Shown piece by piece: positions 26,094 through 34,559 of a stretch of 64,000 nt of DNA. The notes beneath the pieces are model-generated. The model did no database searches. It had not been told where the DNA came from and was given only the letters and a program-made list of their open reading frames with translations. The stretch is from DASSNU01 sp035701265. GTDB lineage: Bacteria > Gemmatimonadota > Gemmatimonadetes > Gemmatimonadales > Gemmatimonadaceae. How positions within the stretch are numbered: the first letter of the stretch is position 1; each line of letters opens with the position of its first letter. The stretch spans positions 186,001 to 250,000 of the forward strand of contig DASSNU010000020.1 in assembly GCA_035701265.1 (NCBI GenBank), read 5' to 3'. The translations under genes and the position numbers were made by a program.

Positions 26094-26123
26094 AATATAC
26101 CCCGTCCCGCCCCCCGCCGTCAA
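26094..26123 (-). promoter_or_regulatory. Promoter of the tetR-tolC-emrA locus
   Basis: On the minus strand, TTGACG (26118-26123) and TATATT (26094-26099) are 18 bases apart. Both match sigma-70 consensus in five of six positions. An AT-rich -10 stands out in this GC-rich DNA. Confidence 0.7.
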
Positions 26124-26159
26124 TCCGGCGCGCGGCCCCCGCCGCGCGCCCCTCGGGAG

Positions 26160-26318
26160 CTAGTGCGCGCTCTCCTGCGCCGCGCCCGACTCGCCGCCGT
26201 GCGCGTACTTCGCGTTCGTCAACTTCACGATCGTCGTCGCCATGGCGAGCAGGAAGATGATCGCCACGACGAGCCCGATGAATCCGGCCGACCTGTCCTC
26301 ACGCTCCGGTGCCGTCAT
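26160..26318 (-). CDS. Small single-pass membrane protein, 52 residues
   Basis: Minus-strand frame from ATG 26318 to TAG 26160, preceded by GGAGAGGGCGGT. It encodes a charged N-terminus (MTAPEREDRSAG), one clear membrane helix at residues 13-31 (FIGLVVAIIFLLAMATTIV) and a hydrophilic tail ending SGAAQESAH. The good ribosome site and clean helix argue for a real gene. It lies between the cyclophilin gene and the tetR promoter. Function unknown. Confidence 0.65.
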   Translation of the reverse strand: MTAPEREDRSAGFIGLVVAIIFLLAMATTIVKLTNAKYAHGGESGAAQESAH

Positions 26319-26375
26319 ACCGCCCTCTCCATGTGGTCCTGAGTGCCTGGCGTGTCGTTGCCGCCGCGCGTCGTC

Positions 26376-26837
26376 TCACGCGACTCGCACGCTCGTCATC
26401 GTGTCGTTCTTCCGGATCTGCTGCACCACATCCAGCCCGTCCGTCACCTTCCCGAACACCGTGTGCACCCCGTTCAGGTGACGCGTGTTCGCCTCGCTCA
26501 GCACGATGAAGAACTGGCTGCCGCCGGTGTCCTTCCCCGCGTGCGCCATGGACAACGCGCCCACCTGGTGCGTGTGCGGGTTGCCCTTCGTCTCGCACTT
26601 GATGCGATAGCCCGGCCCGCCCGTGCCGATGCGCGGGTCGTCGGGCGCCAGGTCGCGCGACAGCGGATCGCCGCCCTGCACCACGAAGTCCGCAATGACG
26701 CGGTGAAAGCGGACGCCGTCGTAGAATCCGCTGTTCGCCAGCTTCTCGAAGTTGGCCACCGTGTTCGGCGCTTCCTTCTCGTACAGCTCGGCGACCATGG
26801 TGCCACGGTTGGTTTCGATGGTTGCGCGTTTGGTCAC
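26376..26837 (-). CDS. Cyclophilin-type peptidyl-prolyl isomerase
   Basis: A 153-residue cytoplasmic enzyme. GTG 26837 (TKRATIETNRGTMVAELYE) is preceded by GAGGG. Cyclophilin motifs include FDGVRFHRVI-type FYDGVRFHRVIADFVVQGGD, GALSMAHAGKDTGGSQFFI and HLNGVHTVFGKV. The catalytic Arg is in FHRV. No signal peptide is present. The longer open frame upstream is not coding. Confidence 0.94.
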   Translation of the reverse strand: MTKRATIETNRGTMVAELYEKEAPNTVANFEKLANSGFYDGVRFHRVIADFVVQGGDPLSRDLAPDDPRIGTGGPGYRIKCETKGNPHTHQVGALSMAHAGKDTGGSQFFIVLSEANTRHLNGVHTVFGKVTDGLDVVQQIRKNDTMTSVRVA

Positions 26838-26998
26838 GATCCCTCTCTCGGATGATGTGCGCGGTGCTCCACGGCGCCCGCTCGCGTGGGCGCGCCCGTC
26901 GCGCATGCGGAAACTACTCGATCCGCTCCGACCGTGCACGGATCGGCGTGCCACCGCGCGGGCGCGCGGCGCGGTCGCGCCGGTGCGTACGGGGCGGA

Positions 26999-27571
26999 CT
27001 ACCCGGTCGCCCCATCCTCCAGCGCGAGCACCGCGTCCCACTCTGCGGCGGTCACCGGCTGCACGGACAACCGACTTCCGCGCTGCAGCAGCACCATGCC
27101 ATCCAGCCCCTGTGCCCGGCGCAGCTCGGCCAGCGCGATCGGGCGGGCGAGAGGGCGCACGGCGCGGATGTCCACGCCGAACCAGCGCGGCTGTGCGGGA
27201 TCGCTGTCCGGATCGAAGTGATCTTCCTTCGGATCGAAGGCCGTCGGGTCGGGGCGTCCCTCGTGCACCACCTCGGCGATGCCGACGATCGCCGGCGGCT
27301 CCGCGCTCGAGTGGTAGTAGAACACCAGGTCGCCGCGCCGCATCGCATCGCGCAGGAAGTTGCGCGCCTGATAATTCCGCACGCCATCCCAGAACGTGGT
27401 GCGATGCGGCGCGCGCCACAGGTCGTCAAACGAGAAGCAGTCCGGCTCCGACTTCACCAGCCAGTACCGCCGCTCGCCGTTGGACGGTGCCGGAGGCGCG
27501 GTGCGGGAGCGTGTGGCGGTCGATGTGTGGGCGCGATTGGCGGTGGACGTGCGGGAGCGCTTGGCGGTCAT
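26999..27571 (-). CDS. EVE-domain protein (modified-base-binding fold)
   Basis: A 190-residue protein. The EVE/PUA-like domain (about 34-180) begins RYWLVKSEPDCFSFDDL and contains TTFWDGVRNYQARNF, GDLVFYYHSS and PAIVGIAEVV. EVE domains bind modified nucleotides in DNA or RNA. The N-terminal 28 residues are three tandem 8-residue basic repeats (TAKRSRTS, TANRAHTS, TATRSRTA). ATG 27571 overlaps the nth stop (ATGA), so it is translationally coupled to base-excision repair genes. Confidence 0.92.
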   Translation of the reverse strand: MTAKRSRTSTANRAHTSTATRSRTAPPAPSNGERRYWLVKSEPDCFSFDDLWRAPHRTTFWDGVRNYQARNFLRDAMRRGDLVFYYHSSAEPPAIVGIAEVVHEGRPDPTAFDPKEDHFDPDSDPAQPRWFGVDIRAVRPLARPIALAELRRAQGLDGMVLLQRGSRLSVQPVTAAEWDAVLALEDGATG

Positions 27572-27572
27572 G
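27501..27572. repeat. Three 24-bp tandem repeats in the EVE gene
   Basis: Units 27501-27524, 27525-27548 and 27549-27572 share GTGCGGGAGCGNNTGGCGGT with few mismatches. The third unit includes the start codon. They encode 8-residue basic repeats, so copy number can change without a frameshift. Confidence 0.8.
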
Positions 27573-28284
27573 ACGTGAGACGTGCGGATGGACAGAGGTC
27601 GGCGACCACGCACTGCGTGCAGCGCGGCGCGCGAGCGATGCACACCGCGCGCCCGTGGTCGATGAAGAGGTGCGGGACGAGCGTCCAGCGCGAGCGCGGG
27701 ACGAGCGCGATGAGATCCTGCTCGATCCGGATCGCGTCGGTGTGCTGCGTGAGCCCCAGGCGCTGGCTGAGCCGGGTGACGTGTGTGTCGACGACGATCC
27801 CTTCGTCGATGCCGAACGCGTTTCCGAGCAGCACGTTCGCTGTCTTCCGTCCCACGCCCGGAAGCGCCACCAGCTCCTCCATGGTGGCAGGGATGCTTCC
27901 GCCGTGACGCTCGGTGACGGCACGCGCCATCCCGATGAGATTGCGCGCCTTGCTGCGGAAGAAGCCGGTACTCTGGATGATGCGCTCCAGCTCCTCCTGA
28001 TCGGCGTCGGCGAGCGCGTGCGCATCCGGGTAGCGGGCGAAGAGCGCCGGCGTCACCATGTTCACGCGCGCGTCGGTGCACTGCGCGCTCAGGATCGTGG
28101 CCACGAGCAGTTGGTACGGATCGGCGTGCGTGAGCGAACACTGCGCGTCCGGATACTCCGCCTCCAGTCGCGCGATGATCTCCGCCGTGCGCGCCGCTCT
28201 CGCCTCGCGCGATTCGCGCCGGCGCGCGCGCGGCCTGGGTGCGGAGCGGCGTGCGGTGGCGACCGTCCGTGCCGGACGCTTCAC
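27568..28284 (-). CDS. nth: Endonuclease III (DNA glycosylase/AP lyase)
   Basis: A 238-residue repair enzyme. GTG 28284 overlaps the polX stop (GTGA). The helix-hairpin-helix is LPGVGRKTA (141-149), with catalytic Lys147, and the catalytic Asp166 is in VVDTHVTR. The [4Fe-4S] cluster cysteines are C215, C222, C225 and C231 (C-X6-C-X2-C-X5-C). The first 28 residues are a basic extension. It removes oxidised pyrimidines and cleaves the abasic site. Confidence 0.96.
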   Translation of the reverse strand: MKRPARTVATARRSAPRPRARRRESREARAARTAEIIARLEAEYPDAQCSLTHADPYQLLVATILSAQCTDARVNMVTPALFARYPDAHALADADQEELERIIQSTGFFRSKARNLIGMARAVTERHGGSIPATMEELVALPGVGRKTANVLLGNAFGIDEGIVVDTHVTRLSQRLGLTQHTDAIRIEQDLIALVPRSRWTLVPHLFIDHGRAVCIARAPRCTQCVVADLCPSARLTS

Positions 28285-30020
28285 GCGCCCGCTCCCGCGC
28301 GCCGCCGTCGCGCGCGCTCCACGATGGCCTCCGCCGGCTGCGTGTTCAGCACGTCGTCCGCCGAGAGCCATCCCTTGCGCGCGATCCCGACGCCGAGCTC
28401 GACGTTGTCCAGGCCGTGCACCGAGTGCGCATCCGGCCCGATCTCCACCGTCACGCCGAGTGCGCGCGCGCGCTGGCAGTACGTCCAGTCCAGATCCAGC
28501 CGATGCGGGTCGGCGTTCAGCTCCACCGCCACGCCCATCGCCGCTGCCTTCTCCAGCACCGCGTCCACGTCCACGGCGTACGGCTCGCGCGTGAGCAGCA
28601 GCCGTCCGGTGGGATGCCCCAGAATGGTGAGATGCGGATCCTCGAGCGCGCGGAGGATGCGCGCCGTCATCGCGCCGCGCTCCATCCCGAAGCGGGAGTG
28701 TACCGAGCCGATGACGAAGTCGAACTCATCCAGCAGCTCCGGCTCGTAGTCCAGCCGCCCGCACGCCAGAATGTCCGCCTCGATTCCCTTGAGGACACGC
28801 ACCCCCTCCATGTCCGCGTTCACCCGGTCGATCTCGACGTGCTGCTCTCGCACCGCCTCGCGCGAGAGCCCGCCCGCGTAGAACGCCGACTGCGAGTGGT
28901 CGGAGATGCCCACGTAGCTCCACCCGCGCTCGCGAGCGGCCGCGGCGAGCTCGGCGATGCTCGCCTTGCCATCGGAGTAGCGCGAGTGGCAGTGCAGCAC
29001 GCCGCGAATGTCCCGTGCTGTGATGAGCGACGGGAGCGATCCCGCCAATGCCGCGTCCACCTCGCCGCGCCCTTCGCGCAGCTCCGGCTCGATGTACGGA
29101 AGCCCGGCCGCACGGTAGAGCGCCGCTTCGTCGGGGACGTCGAGCGCCGCGCCATCCGCGCTCACGAGCTGATCGTCCGCGATCGTGATGCCGCGGGCGG
29201 CGGCGCGCGCGACGACCTCGCGCTCGTGCGCCGCGCTCCCCGTCGCGCGCCAGAAGGCCACGGCAAAGCGCTCCGGCGTCACGCAATGCAGATCGAGCAG
29301 CGTGCCGTCCACGAAGCGGATGGTCACCGAAGCGCCGCCCTTGCCGATGATGTCGCGCACGCCCGGTGCGCGCGCGAGCACGGTGGCCACCTGCGCGGGC
29401 GGCTCGCTGCAGGCGGCAACGATGTCGATGTCGCGCACGATCTCGCGCCGGCGCCGCACGCTTCCGGCGACCTCGGCGCGCACCACGCCGGGATGTCCAC
29501 GGACCATCGCGAGCAGCCGCGCCGCTTCGGCCGCGGCGTGCGGGTACAGAACGTACTCGCACGTGTCGCGCAGATAGGCGATCCCCTTCAGTACCTTGGC
29601 GGCGGTGGTGGGACCGAAGGTGGGAAGCGCGGCCAGCCTGCCGTCGCGCGCTGCCTCTTCCAGCTCGTGCAGCGTCTCGATTCCCAACCCCGTGTGGATG
29701 CGGTGGATCTTGGCCGCCCCAAGCCCCGGGACGCGCATCATGTCGAACAGCCCTTCGGGCGTGTCCTCGCGAAGCTGCTCGAGATACTCCGACTCTCCCG
29801 TCTCGACGAGGTCTCGCAGCACGGCCAGCGTGGCGGGCCCGAGTCCGTGCATGCGCTCGAGCGCCCCGCTCCGGTAGAGCGGGCCAATATCGTCGACGGT
29901 GAGAGCAGAGATGGCGCGTGCCGCGTTCCGGTAGGCGAGGACCTTGAAGCGGGTTTCCCCCCGAAGCTCCTGCAGATCGGCAATGCGAGAGAGCGTGTGA
30001 GCGGCGGTGCGCGGATCCAT
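28281..30020 (-). CDS. polX: Family X DNA polymerase with PHP domain
   Basis: A 579-residue enzyme. An 8-kDa-like HhH region is at 1-110, then the palm with GSVRRRREIVRDIDIV (metal ligands D197 and D199) and VDGTLLDLH (D243). The C-terminal PHP domain starts VLHCHSRYSDGKAS (H343, H345) and gives 3'-5' exonuclease or AP-type activity in bacterial PolX. ATG 30020 is the conserved start (MDPRTAAHTLSRIADLQEL). It heads a three-gene repair operon with nth and the EVE protein. Confidence 0.95.
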   Translation of the reverse strand: MDPRTAAHTLSRIADLQELRGETRFKVLAYRNAARAISALTVDDIGPLYRSGALERMHGLGPATLAVLRDLVETGESEYLEQLREDTPEGLFDMMRVPGLGAAKIHRIHTGLGIETLHELEEAARDGRLAALPTFGPTTAAKVLKGIAYLRDTCEYVLYPHAAAEAARLLAMVRGHPGVVRAEVAGSVRRRREIVRDIDIVAACSEPPAQVATVLARAPGVRDIIGKGGASVTIRFVDGTLLDLHCVTPERFAVAFWRATGSAAHEREVVARAAARGITIADDQLVSADGAALDVPDEAALYRAAGLPYIEPELREGRGEVDAALAGSLPSLITARDIRGVLHCHSRYSDGKASIAELAAAARERGWSYVGISDHSQSAFYAGGLSREAVREQHVEIDRVNADMEGVRVLKGIEADILACGRLDYEPELLDEFDFVIGSVHSRFGMERGAMTARILRALEDPHLTILGHPTGRLLLTREPYAVDVDAVLEKAAAMGVAVELNADPHRLDLDWTYCQRARALGVTVEIGPDAHSVHGLDNVELGVGIARKGWLSADDVLNTQPAEAIVERARRRRAGAGA

Positions 30021-30074
30021 GCCTGAAAGATACCCCCACGCGGCGCGCACCGGCAGACGATGGCCGGCGTGATC

Positions 30075-30857
30075 TCACCCGGCGGCGTGGACCGCGGTGT
30101 AGGCGAGATGTGTGTGTCGTTCTCCAGCAGGCGGCGGCTCGGCGGTGAGCGTCTCGCTGTGCCGGTCCAGGTGATGCAGCGCGCGCAGCACGAGCGCTTC
30201 GAGCTCCGAGATGGTGACCACGGCGCGATACCCGTTGCGCTCTCCGCCGGGAAGGGCGTTGGCGAAGGGCGGCGCGCCATCGCGCCACGGTGCATCGGCG
30301 GAGCGCGATACGTCGGCGGGCGCGAGGTCCAGCGTGTGCGTCACCAGGGAGAGTCCCGCACGCTCGCTGCGCGCGCCGAGTACGGCGAGCACGCGCAGAT
30401 GGGTAGGTCCTCCCCCCTGCGCGTCGCGATCGTCGCAGGTGACGAAGCATCCATCGAGCGGCTCGAACAGCGCCTCGTCGGCCACGCGCGCCCACAGCCG
30501 TTGATACGGGAAGCGCAGATAGCAGGCGGGGGGCGCGGCCAGCTCCCAGTCGCGCAGCTCCACGCGCGGTGCGAGGAGCGCCGCCGTCACCGTCTCGTCG
30601 AAGACGTACAGGCGTCGTCCCCACCTCCAGAACTGGAAGCCCTGATACAGCACTTCGGCGTATTCCTGCAGCGCGTCGGGGGGCGCGTCCTCAGGCTCCA
30701 TGGCGGCGAGCGTTGCGCCCACGTGGCCGAGGAGGATGAACTGGTCGCGCCGGCGCGGATCGGTGCCGCGCTGCTCCGCTTCGCTGCGGATGGCAGGGAA
30801 GACGCTCTCCTCCAGCGGCGCGATGACCAGCTCGTACGGCGTCGGCGTGAGATTCAC
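30075..30857 (-). CDS. Hypothetical protein, 260 residues
   Basis: GTG 30857 overlaps the stop of the alpha/beta hydrolase gene (GTGA). The sequence begins NLTPTPYELVIAPLEESVF and is acidic and globular. It contains FQFWRWGRRLYVFDETV and CYLRFPYQRLWARVADEALF; no signal peptide or membrane helix is evident. I do not recognise the family. Position suggests co-expression with the hydrolase. Confidence 0.7.
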   Translation of the reverse strand: MNLTPTPYELVIAPLEESVFPAIRSEAEQRGTDPRRRDQFILLGHVGATLAAMEPEDAPPDALQEYAEVLYQGFQFWRWGRRLYVFDETVTAALLAPRVELRDWELAAPPACYLRFPYQRLWARVADEALFEPLDGCFVTCDDRDAQGGGPTHLRVLAVLGARSERAGLSLVTHTLDLAPADVSRSADAPWRDGAPPFANALPGGERNGYRAVVTISELEALVLRALHHLDRHSETLTAEPPPAGERHTHLAYTAVHAAG

Positions 30858-31852
30858 CGGCTGCTGCGCTCGCTGGCGTGCTCGTCGGCGTGCTCGCTCC
30901 GGTGCTCGCTCGCATGCTCGCTCGTGCCGGTCGTCTCGCGCGCGGGAGGATCGGTGGCAGCCAGGAAGCGATCGATGGCCGCGAAGAGTGGTTCCGGCGC
31001 TTCCACGTAGGGGACGTGGCCGCTCCCCGCGATCGGCACGAGCTCCGCGCGCGGGAGACGCGCGGCGATCGCCTCCGACGCGGAGAGTGGAATCGGGTCC
31101 TCGCGTCCGTGCGCGATGAGCGTGGGGCAGGTGATCGCATGCAGCGACGACAGCAGATCGTAGTCGCCCAGACTGTTCCACACCGACTGTTGCACGCGTG
31201 AGGTGACGCGGAAGGGCGTGAGATCGTGCGCGCGCTCCGGATCGGCAAAGTAGCCGGCCACGCTCAACTCGAACTGTCGCTGCCGGTACGCGTCGGGATC
31301 GCGCTCGCGGAGTCCGGACGCGGCGAGCTCCGCGCGCATCGCCTGCACCCGCGGTGCGCGCTGGCGCCGGTCGAATTCCTCCTCGAACACGTGGCGCATG
31401 GCGCGCGTGGGCGGGGCCGGGTCGATCAGCACGAGACGCGCGGGCGCGGGGGGACGGGGAGCTCCCTCCGCACCGGCGTCCAGCGCGCCGGCGGCGACGA
31501 GGGCGTACAGCATGGCCAGCAAACCGCCCCACGAGTAGCCGACGATGGATGGCTGGCCGAGCTGCATCTCGCGGATCACGGCCGCGAGGTCATCCACCTG
31601 TGTGCGCCACGTGATCGGCGTGCGGTCATCGGTGCGCGAGCGTCCGCCGCCGCGTTGATCGTAGAAGATGAGCTCGTGCCGCTCCGCCAACCGGAGCATC
31701 TGCGGCAGGAGGTAGTCGTGCTGCGCGCCGGGGCCGCCGTGCAGCACCAGCAATTGCGGGGCGCCGGCCGGTCCGTAGACGGCCCAGTGCAGCGGCACCA
31801 CGGTGCTGGACGTGGCGCCGGACGCGCGCGGGGCGGGGATGTGAGGTGGCAC
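30854..31852 (-). CDS. Alpha/beta hydrolase, prolyl-aminopeptidase-like
   Basis: A 332-residue protein. The oxyanion motif HGGPG (LLVLHGGPGAQHDYL), FYDQRGGGRS and nucleophile elbow GYSWGG are those of proline iminopeptidase (S33) relatives. The Asp is in HGREDPIP and the His in GSGHVPY. The C-terminus is a Ser-Glu-His-Ala repeat tail (SEHASEHRSEHADEHASER) encoded by 12-bp tandem repeats. The start is GTG 31852, 54 bp after the deacetylase-like gene. Confidence 0.86.
   Translation of the reverse strand: MPPHIPAPRASGATSSTVVPLHWAVYGPAGAPQLLVLHGGPGAQHDYLLPQMLRLAERHELIFYDQRGGGRSRTDDRTPITWRTQVDDLAAVIREMQLGQPSIVGYSWGGLLAMLYALVAAGALDAGAEGAPRPPAPARLVLIDPAPPTRAMRHVFEEEFDRRQRAPRVQAMRAELAASGLRERDPDAYRQRQFELSVAGYFADPERAHDLTPFRVTSRVQQSVWNSLGDYDLLSSLHAITCPTLIAHGREDPIPLSASEAIAARLPRAELVPIAGSGHVPYVEAPEPLFAAIDRFLAATDPPARETTGTSEHASEHRSEHADEHASERSSR
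30866..30925. repeat. Five 12-bp tandem repeats in the hydrolase gene 3' end
   Basis: Five consecutive 12-base units, consensus GTGCTCGCTCGC on the plus strand. They encode SEHA-type tetrapeptides in the hydrolase tail. The unit length keeps the frame, so slippage would only change tail length. Confidence 0.75.
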
Positions 31853-31906
31853 GGAATCCGAGATCGAGAACGATCGTGAGAGTGATGCGTGCGCGTGGCT
31901 CCCGCG

Positions 31907-32926
31907 TCACGCCGGAGCGTGCGGGGCAGGGGGCAGCGGCGCGCGGTGCGCGAACGACGCCGCCACCCGGACGGTGGCGACGTGTGCGTCCACGGTGACG
32001 TGCACATCGCGACCATAGCCGCCGCCCACGACGATCGCAACGGGAATGCCCACCTCCCGGCAGGCTGACAGCACCATAGCGTCGCGGCGTGCGAGTCCGT
32101 CCAGTGTGAGGCGGAGCCGGCCGAGCCGATCGCTCTCGTGCGGGTCCGCGCCGGCGATGTAGACCACGAGATCCGGCGCCGCGGCGCGCAGGACCTGCGG
32201 CAGCGCGCCGCGCAACGCGTCGAGATACGCCTCGTCGCTCGTGCCGTCCTCGAGCGCGATGTCCAGGTCGCCGGCCACGCGATAGCCGAAGTCGGGACGC
32301 ACGCGCGCGGGGAGTACTCCGTCCGGTGCCGGACTCGGCGCGTCGTCAAGAGGCGCCGGGGGAGCACGGAACGGATAGTTGCGGCGTCCGTGCATGCTGA
32401 AGGTGAAGACGGTGGGATCGCCGGCGAAGACGGCGTGCGTGCCATTGCCCTGGTGCACGTCGAGGTCCACCACGGCGGCACGTTCCACGCGTCCCTCGGA
32501 TTGCAGCACGCGGATGGCCACGGCGACGTCGTTGAAGACGCAGAACCCCTCGCCGTGATCGGGGAACGCGTGGTGCGTCCCCCCCGCGAGATTCATCGCC
32601 ACGCCGTCTTCCAGCGCGGCGCGCGCGGCAGCGATCGTTCCCCCCACCGAGCGATACGACCGCTCCACCAGATGCGGCGACCAGGGAAATCCGATGCGCC
32701 GCATCTCGTCATCGCTCAACGTTCCCGCGGTGAAGCGCTCGATGTAGTCGGGCGTGTGCACGAGCCGGAGCGCCTCGGGCGAGACGCGCGCCGGCTCGTG
32801 CAACGACGCCGGCGTTACGAGCCGCTCCTCCAGCACGCGGTCGCGGACGATCGCGTACTTCTCGATCGGGAAGCGATGCCCGGACGGAAGCGGGATGACG
32901 TAGCGAGCCGAGCTCCACGCGCGCAT
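31907..32926 (-). CDS. Histone-deacetylase-family (acetylpolyamine/acetoin-type) hydrolase
   Basis: A 339-residue enzyme of the arginase/HDAC fold. The general-base pair is H118-H119 (GGTHHAF). Zinc ligands are D156 and H158 (DLDVHQGNGT) and D261 (AGADPHES). VVGGGYGRDV supplies the GGGY loop. It begins RYVIPLPSGHRFPIEKYAIVRD, like other bacterial class IIb-like deacetylases. Likely substrates are acetylated small amines or lysines; the exact one is unknown. A run of hydrolase genes surrounds it. Confidence 0.92.
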   Translation of the reverse strand: MRAWSSARYVIPLPSGHRFPIEKYAIVRDRVLEERLVTPASLHEPARVSPEALRLVHTPDYIERFTAGTLSDDEMRRIGFPWSPHLVERSYRSVGGTIAAARAALEDGVAMNLAGGTHHAFPDHGEGFCVFNDVAVAIRVLQSEGRVERAAVVDLDVHQGNGTHAVFAGDPTVFTFSMHGRRNYPFRAPPAPLDDAPSPAPDGVLPARVRPDFGYRVAGDLDIALEDGTSDEAYLDALRGALPQVLRAAAPDLVVYIAGADPHESDRLGRLRLTLDGLARRDAMVLSACREVGIPVAIVVGGGYGRDVHVTVDAHVATVRVAASFAHRAPLPPAPHAPA

Positions 32927-32947
32927 CCGCAGCCTTGCGCGCCCCGG

Positions 32948-34285
32948 TCAGGGGGTGAGCTCGGTGCGCGGCGATCGGTACACCACGCCGTCCTTCATCA
33001 CGAACACAGGATGCTCGGTGACGTGGATGTCCTTGAGCGGGTCGCCCGGCACGGCCACCACGTCGGCCAGCTTACCGGCCTCCAGCGAGCCGATCCGGGC
33101 GTCCCACCCGAGCAGCTTCGCCCCGCTCGACGTCCCGGCCACCAGCGCGTCCATGGGAGACATCCCGCCCCACTCGACCATCAGCACGAACTCGTGCGCG
33201 TTCGTGCCGTGCGGGATGACGCCCGCGTCGGTGCCCAGTGCGATCGGCACCTTGTGCGCGATGGCGAGCCGGATCGCGTGCCGCATCGCCTGCGCGGCGG
33301 CGCGCGCTTTCTCCGCGCGGAGTCCGGTGAGCACGCCGGTCTGCGCCATCCGCTCCACCGCCTCCCCGGCCACGAGCGTCGGTACGAGATACGTGCCGCG
33401 CTCGGCCATCATCCGCGCTCCCTCTTCATCCAGAAAGGAGCCGTGCTCGATGGACGAGACGCCCGCGCGTACGGCGATCTTGATCCCTTCCGTGCCATGC
33501 GCGTGCGCCGCCACCTTGCGGCCGAGCTTGTTGGCTTCCTGCACGAGCGCCTGCAGCTCCTCCAGGGTGTACTGCGTTGCGCCCACGGCGTCGCCCTCCG
33601 ACAGCACGCCCCCCGTCGCGCACGTCTTGATCACGTCGGCGCCGTACTTGGCCTGATACCGGACCGCGGCACGCACTTCGTCGGGACCGTTCGCGATGCC
33701 CTCCATCGGGCCATCGTTCAGCACGCCGGGACGAAATCCATTCTCGTCGCAGTGTCCGCCGGTGATGCCGATGGCGTGTCCCGCGCTCTCCATGCGCGGC
33801 CCCGGCACGCGTCCCTCGTCGATCGCCTTGCGCAGCGCGAGATCGTCGAAGTTCGGTGCGCCCAGATTGCGCACGGTCGTGAAGCCGGCCAGGAGCGTCT
33901 TCTCGGCGTTGGCGACGCCGAGGATGGCGCCGTATGACGCGAAGTCGCGCACGACTGCGTCGTCCCACCCAGGATCGCCGAGCACGCGGCCGATGAGATG
34001 GGTGTGTGCGTCGATGAAGCCGGGCAGCAGCGTCGCATCGCCCAACTCGATCATCCGCGCGCCCGCCGGTACGCGGACGCTCCCCTGCGCTCCCACCGCG
34101 ACGATGTGATTGCCGGTGATCACGACAACCGCGTTGCGCACCGGCGGCGCGCCGGTGCCGTCGATGAGTCGCGCGGCGTGGAGCACCACGGTGCCGCTGT
34201 CGGGCGGGGGCGATTGCGCGGCAGCCGATGTCGCGACGACGAGCAGCGCGCAGGCCGCTCCGGCAAGTGCGTGCACTCTGGACAT
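32948..34285 (-). CDS. Secreted imidazolonepropionase-like amidohydrolase
   Basis: A 445-residue protein. ATG 34285 gives a signal peptide (LAGAACALLVVATSAAAQ) and has CGAGG upstream. Amidohydrolase motifs include LIDGTG, LLPGFIDAHTHLIGRVL (HxH metal pair), KVAAHAHG, GVSSIEHGSFLDEEG and LGTDAG. It is probably a periplasmic metal-dependent peptidase or amidase, the class often called Xaa-Pro dipeptidase-like in such genomes. Confidence 0.9.
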   Translation of the reverse strand: MSRVHALAGAACALLVVATSAAAQSPPPDSGTVVLHAARLIDGTGAPPVRNAVVVITGNHIVAVGAQGSVRVPAGARMIELGDATLLPGFIDAHTHLIGRVLGDPGWDDAVVRDFASYGAILGVANAEKTLLAGFTTVRNLGAPNFDDLALRKAIDEGRVPGPRMESAGHAIGITGGHCDENGFRPGVLNDGPMEGIANGPDEVRAAVRYQAKYGADVIKTCATGGVLSEGDAVGATQYTLEELQALVQEANKLGRKVAAHAHGTEGIKIAVRAGVSSIEHGSFLDEEGARMMAERGTYLVPTLVAGEAVERMAQTGVLTGLRAEKARAAAQAMRHAIRLAIAHKVPIALGTDAGVIPHGTNAHEFVLMVEWGGMSPMDALVAGTSSGAKLLGWDARIGSLEAGKLADVVAVPGDPLKDIHVTEHPVFVMKDGVVYRSPRTELTP

Positions 34286-34559
34286 GACAGGCCTCGGGAG
34301 ATGGGGGTCGGACGCCGCGCACCGCGGGGAGTGCGGCAAACAGGCCAATGTTACGCGCGGCGCGGACGGCGTGCAAAGACGACACGATTTGCGGCCACCG
34401 CGTGATAGTCGGCGGCAGCGTGCGCGTTACGTTGCGATCGGTTACGAGTGTCTAATCAGACGGGGCCAAGTGTATCCACTACAAACGGATCCGTCGTATC
34501 GACCGCCGTCCGGCGCGCTGACCGAAGCACGCCGGAACGCGGCCATTTCCACGGTCACG

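Noticed and set aside
34427..34456. A sigma-70 promoter for the HEAT gene (TTGCGA with TCTAAT)
   Set aside because: The spacer is only 13 bases. The alternative TTACGT hexamer matches consensus in just three positions.
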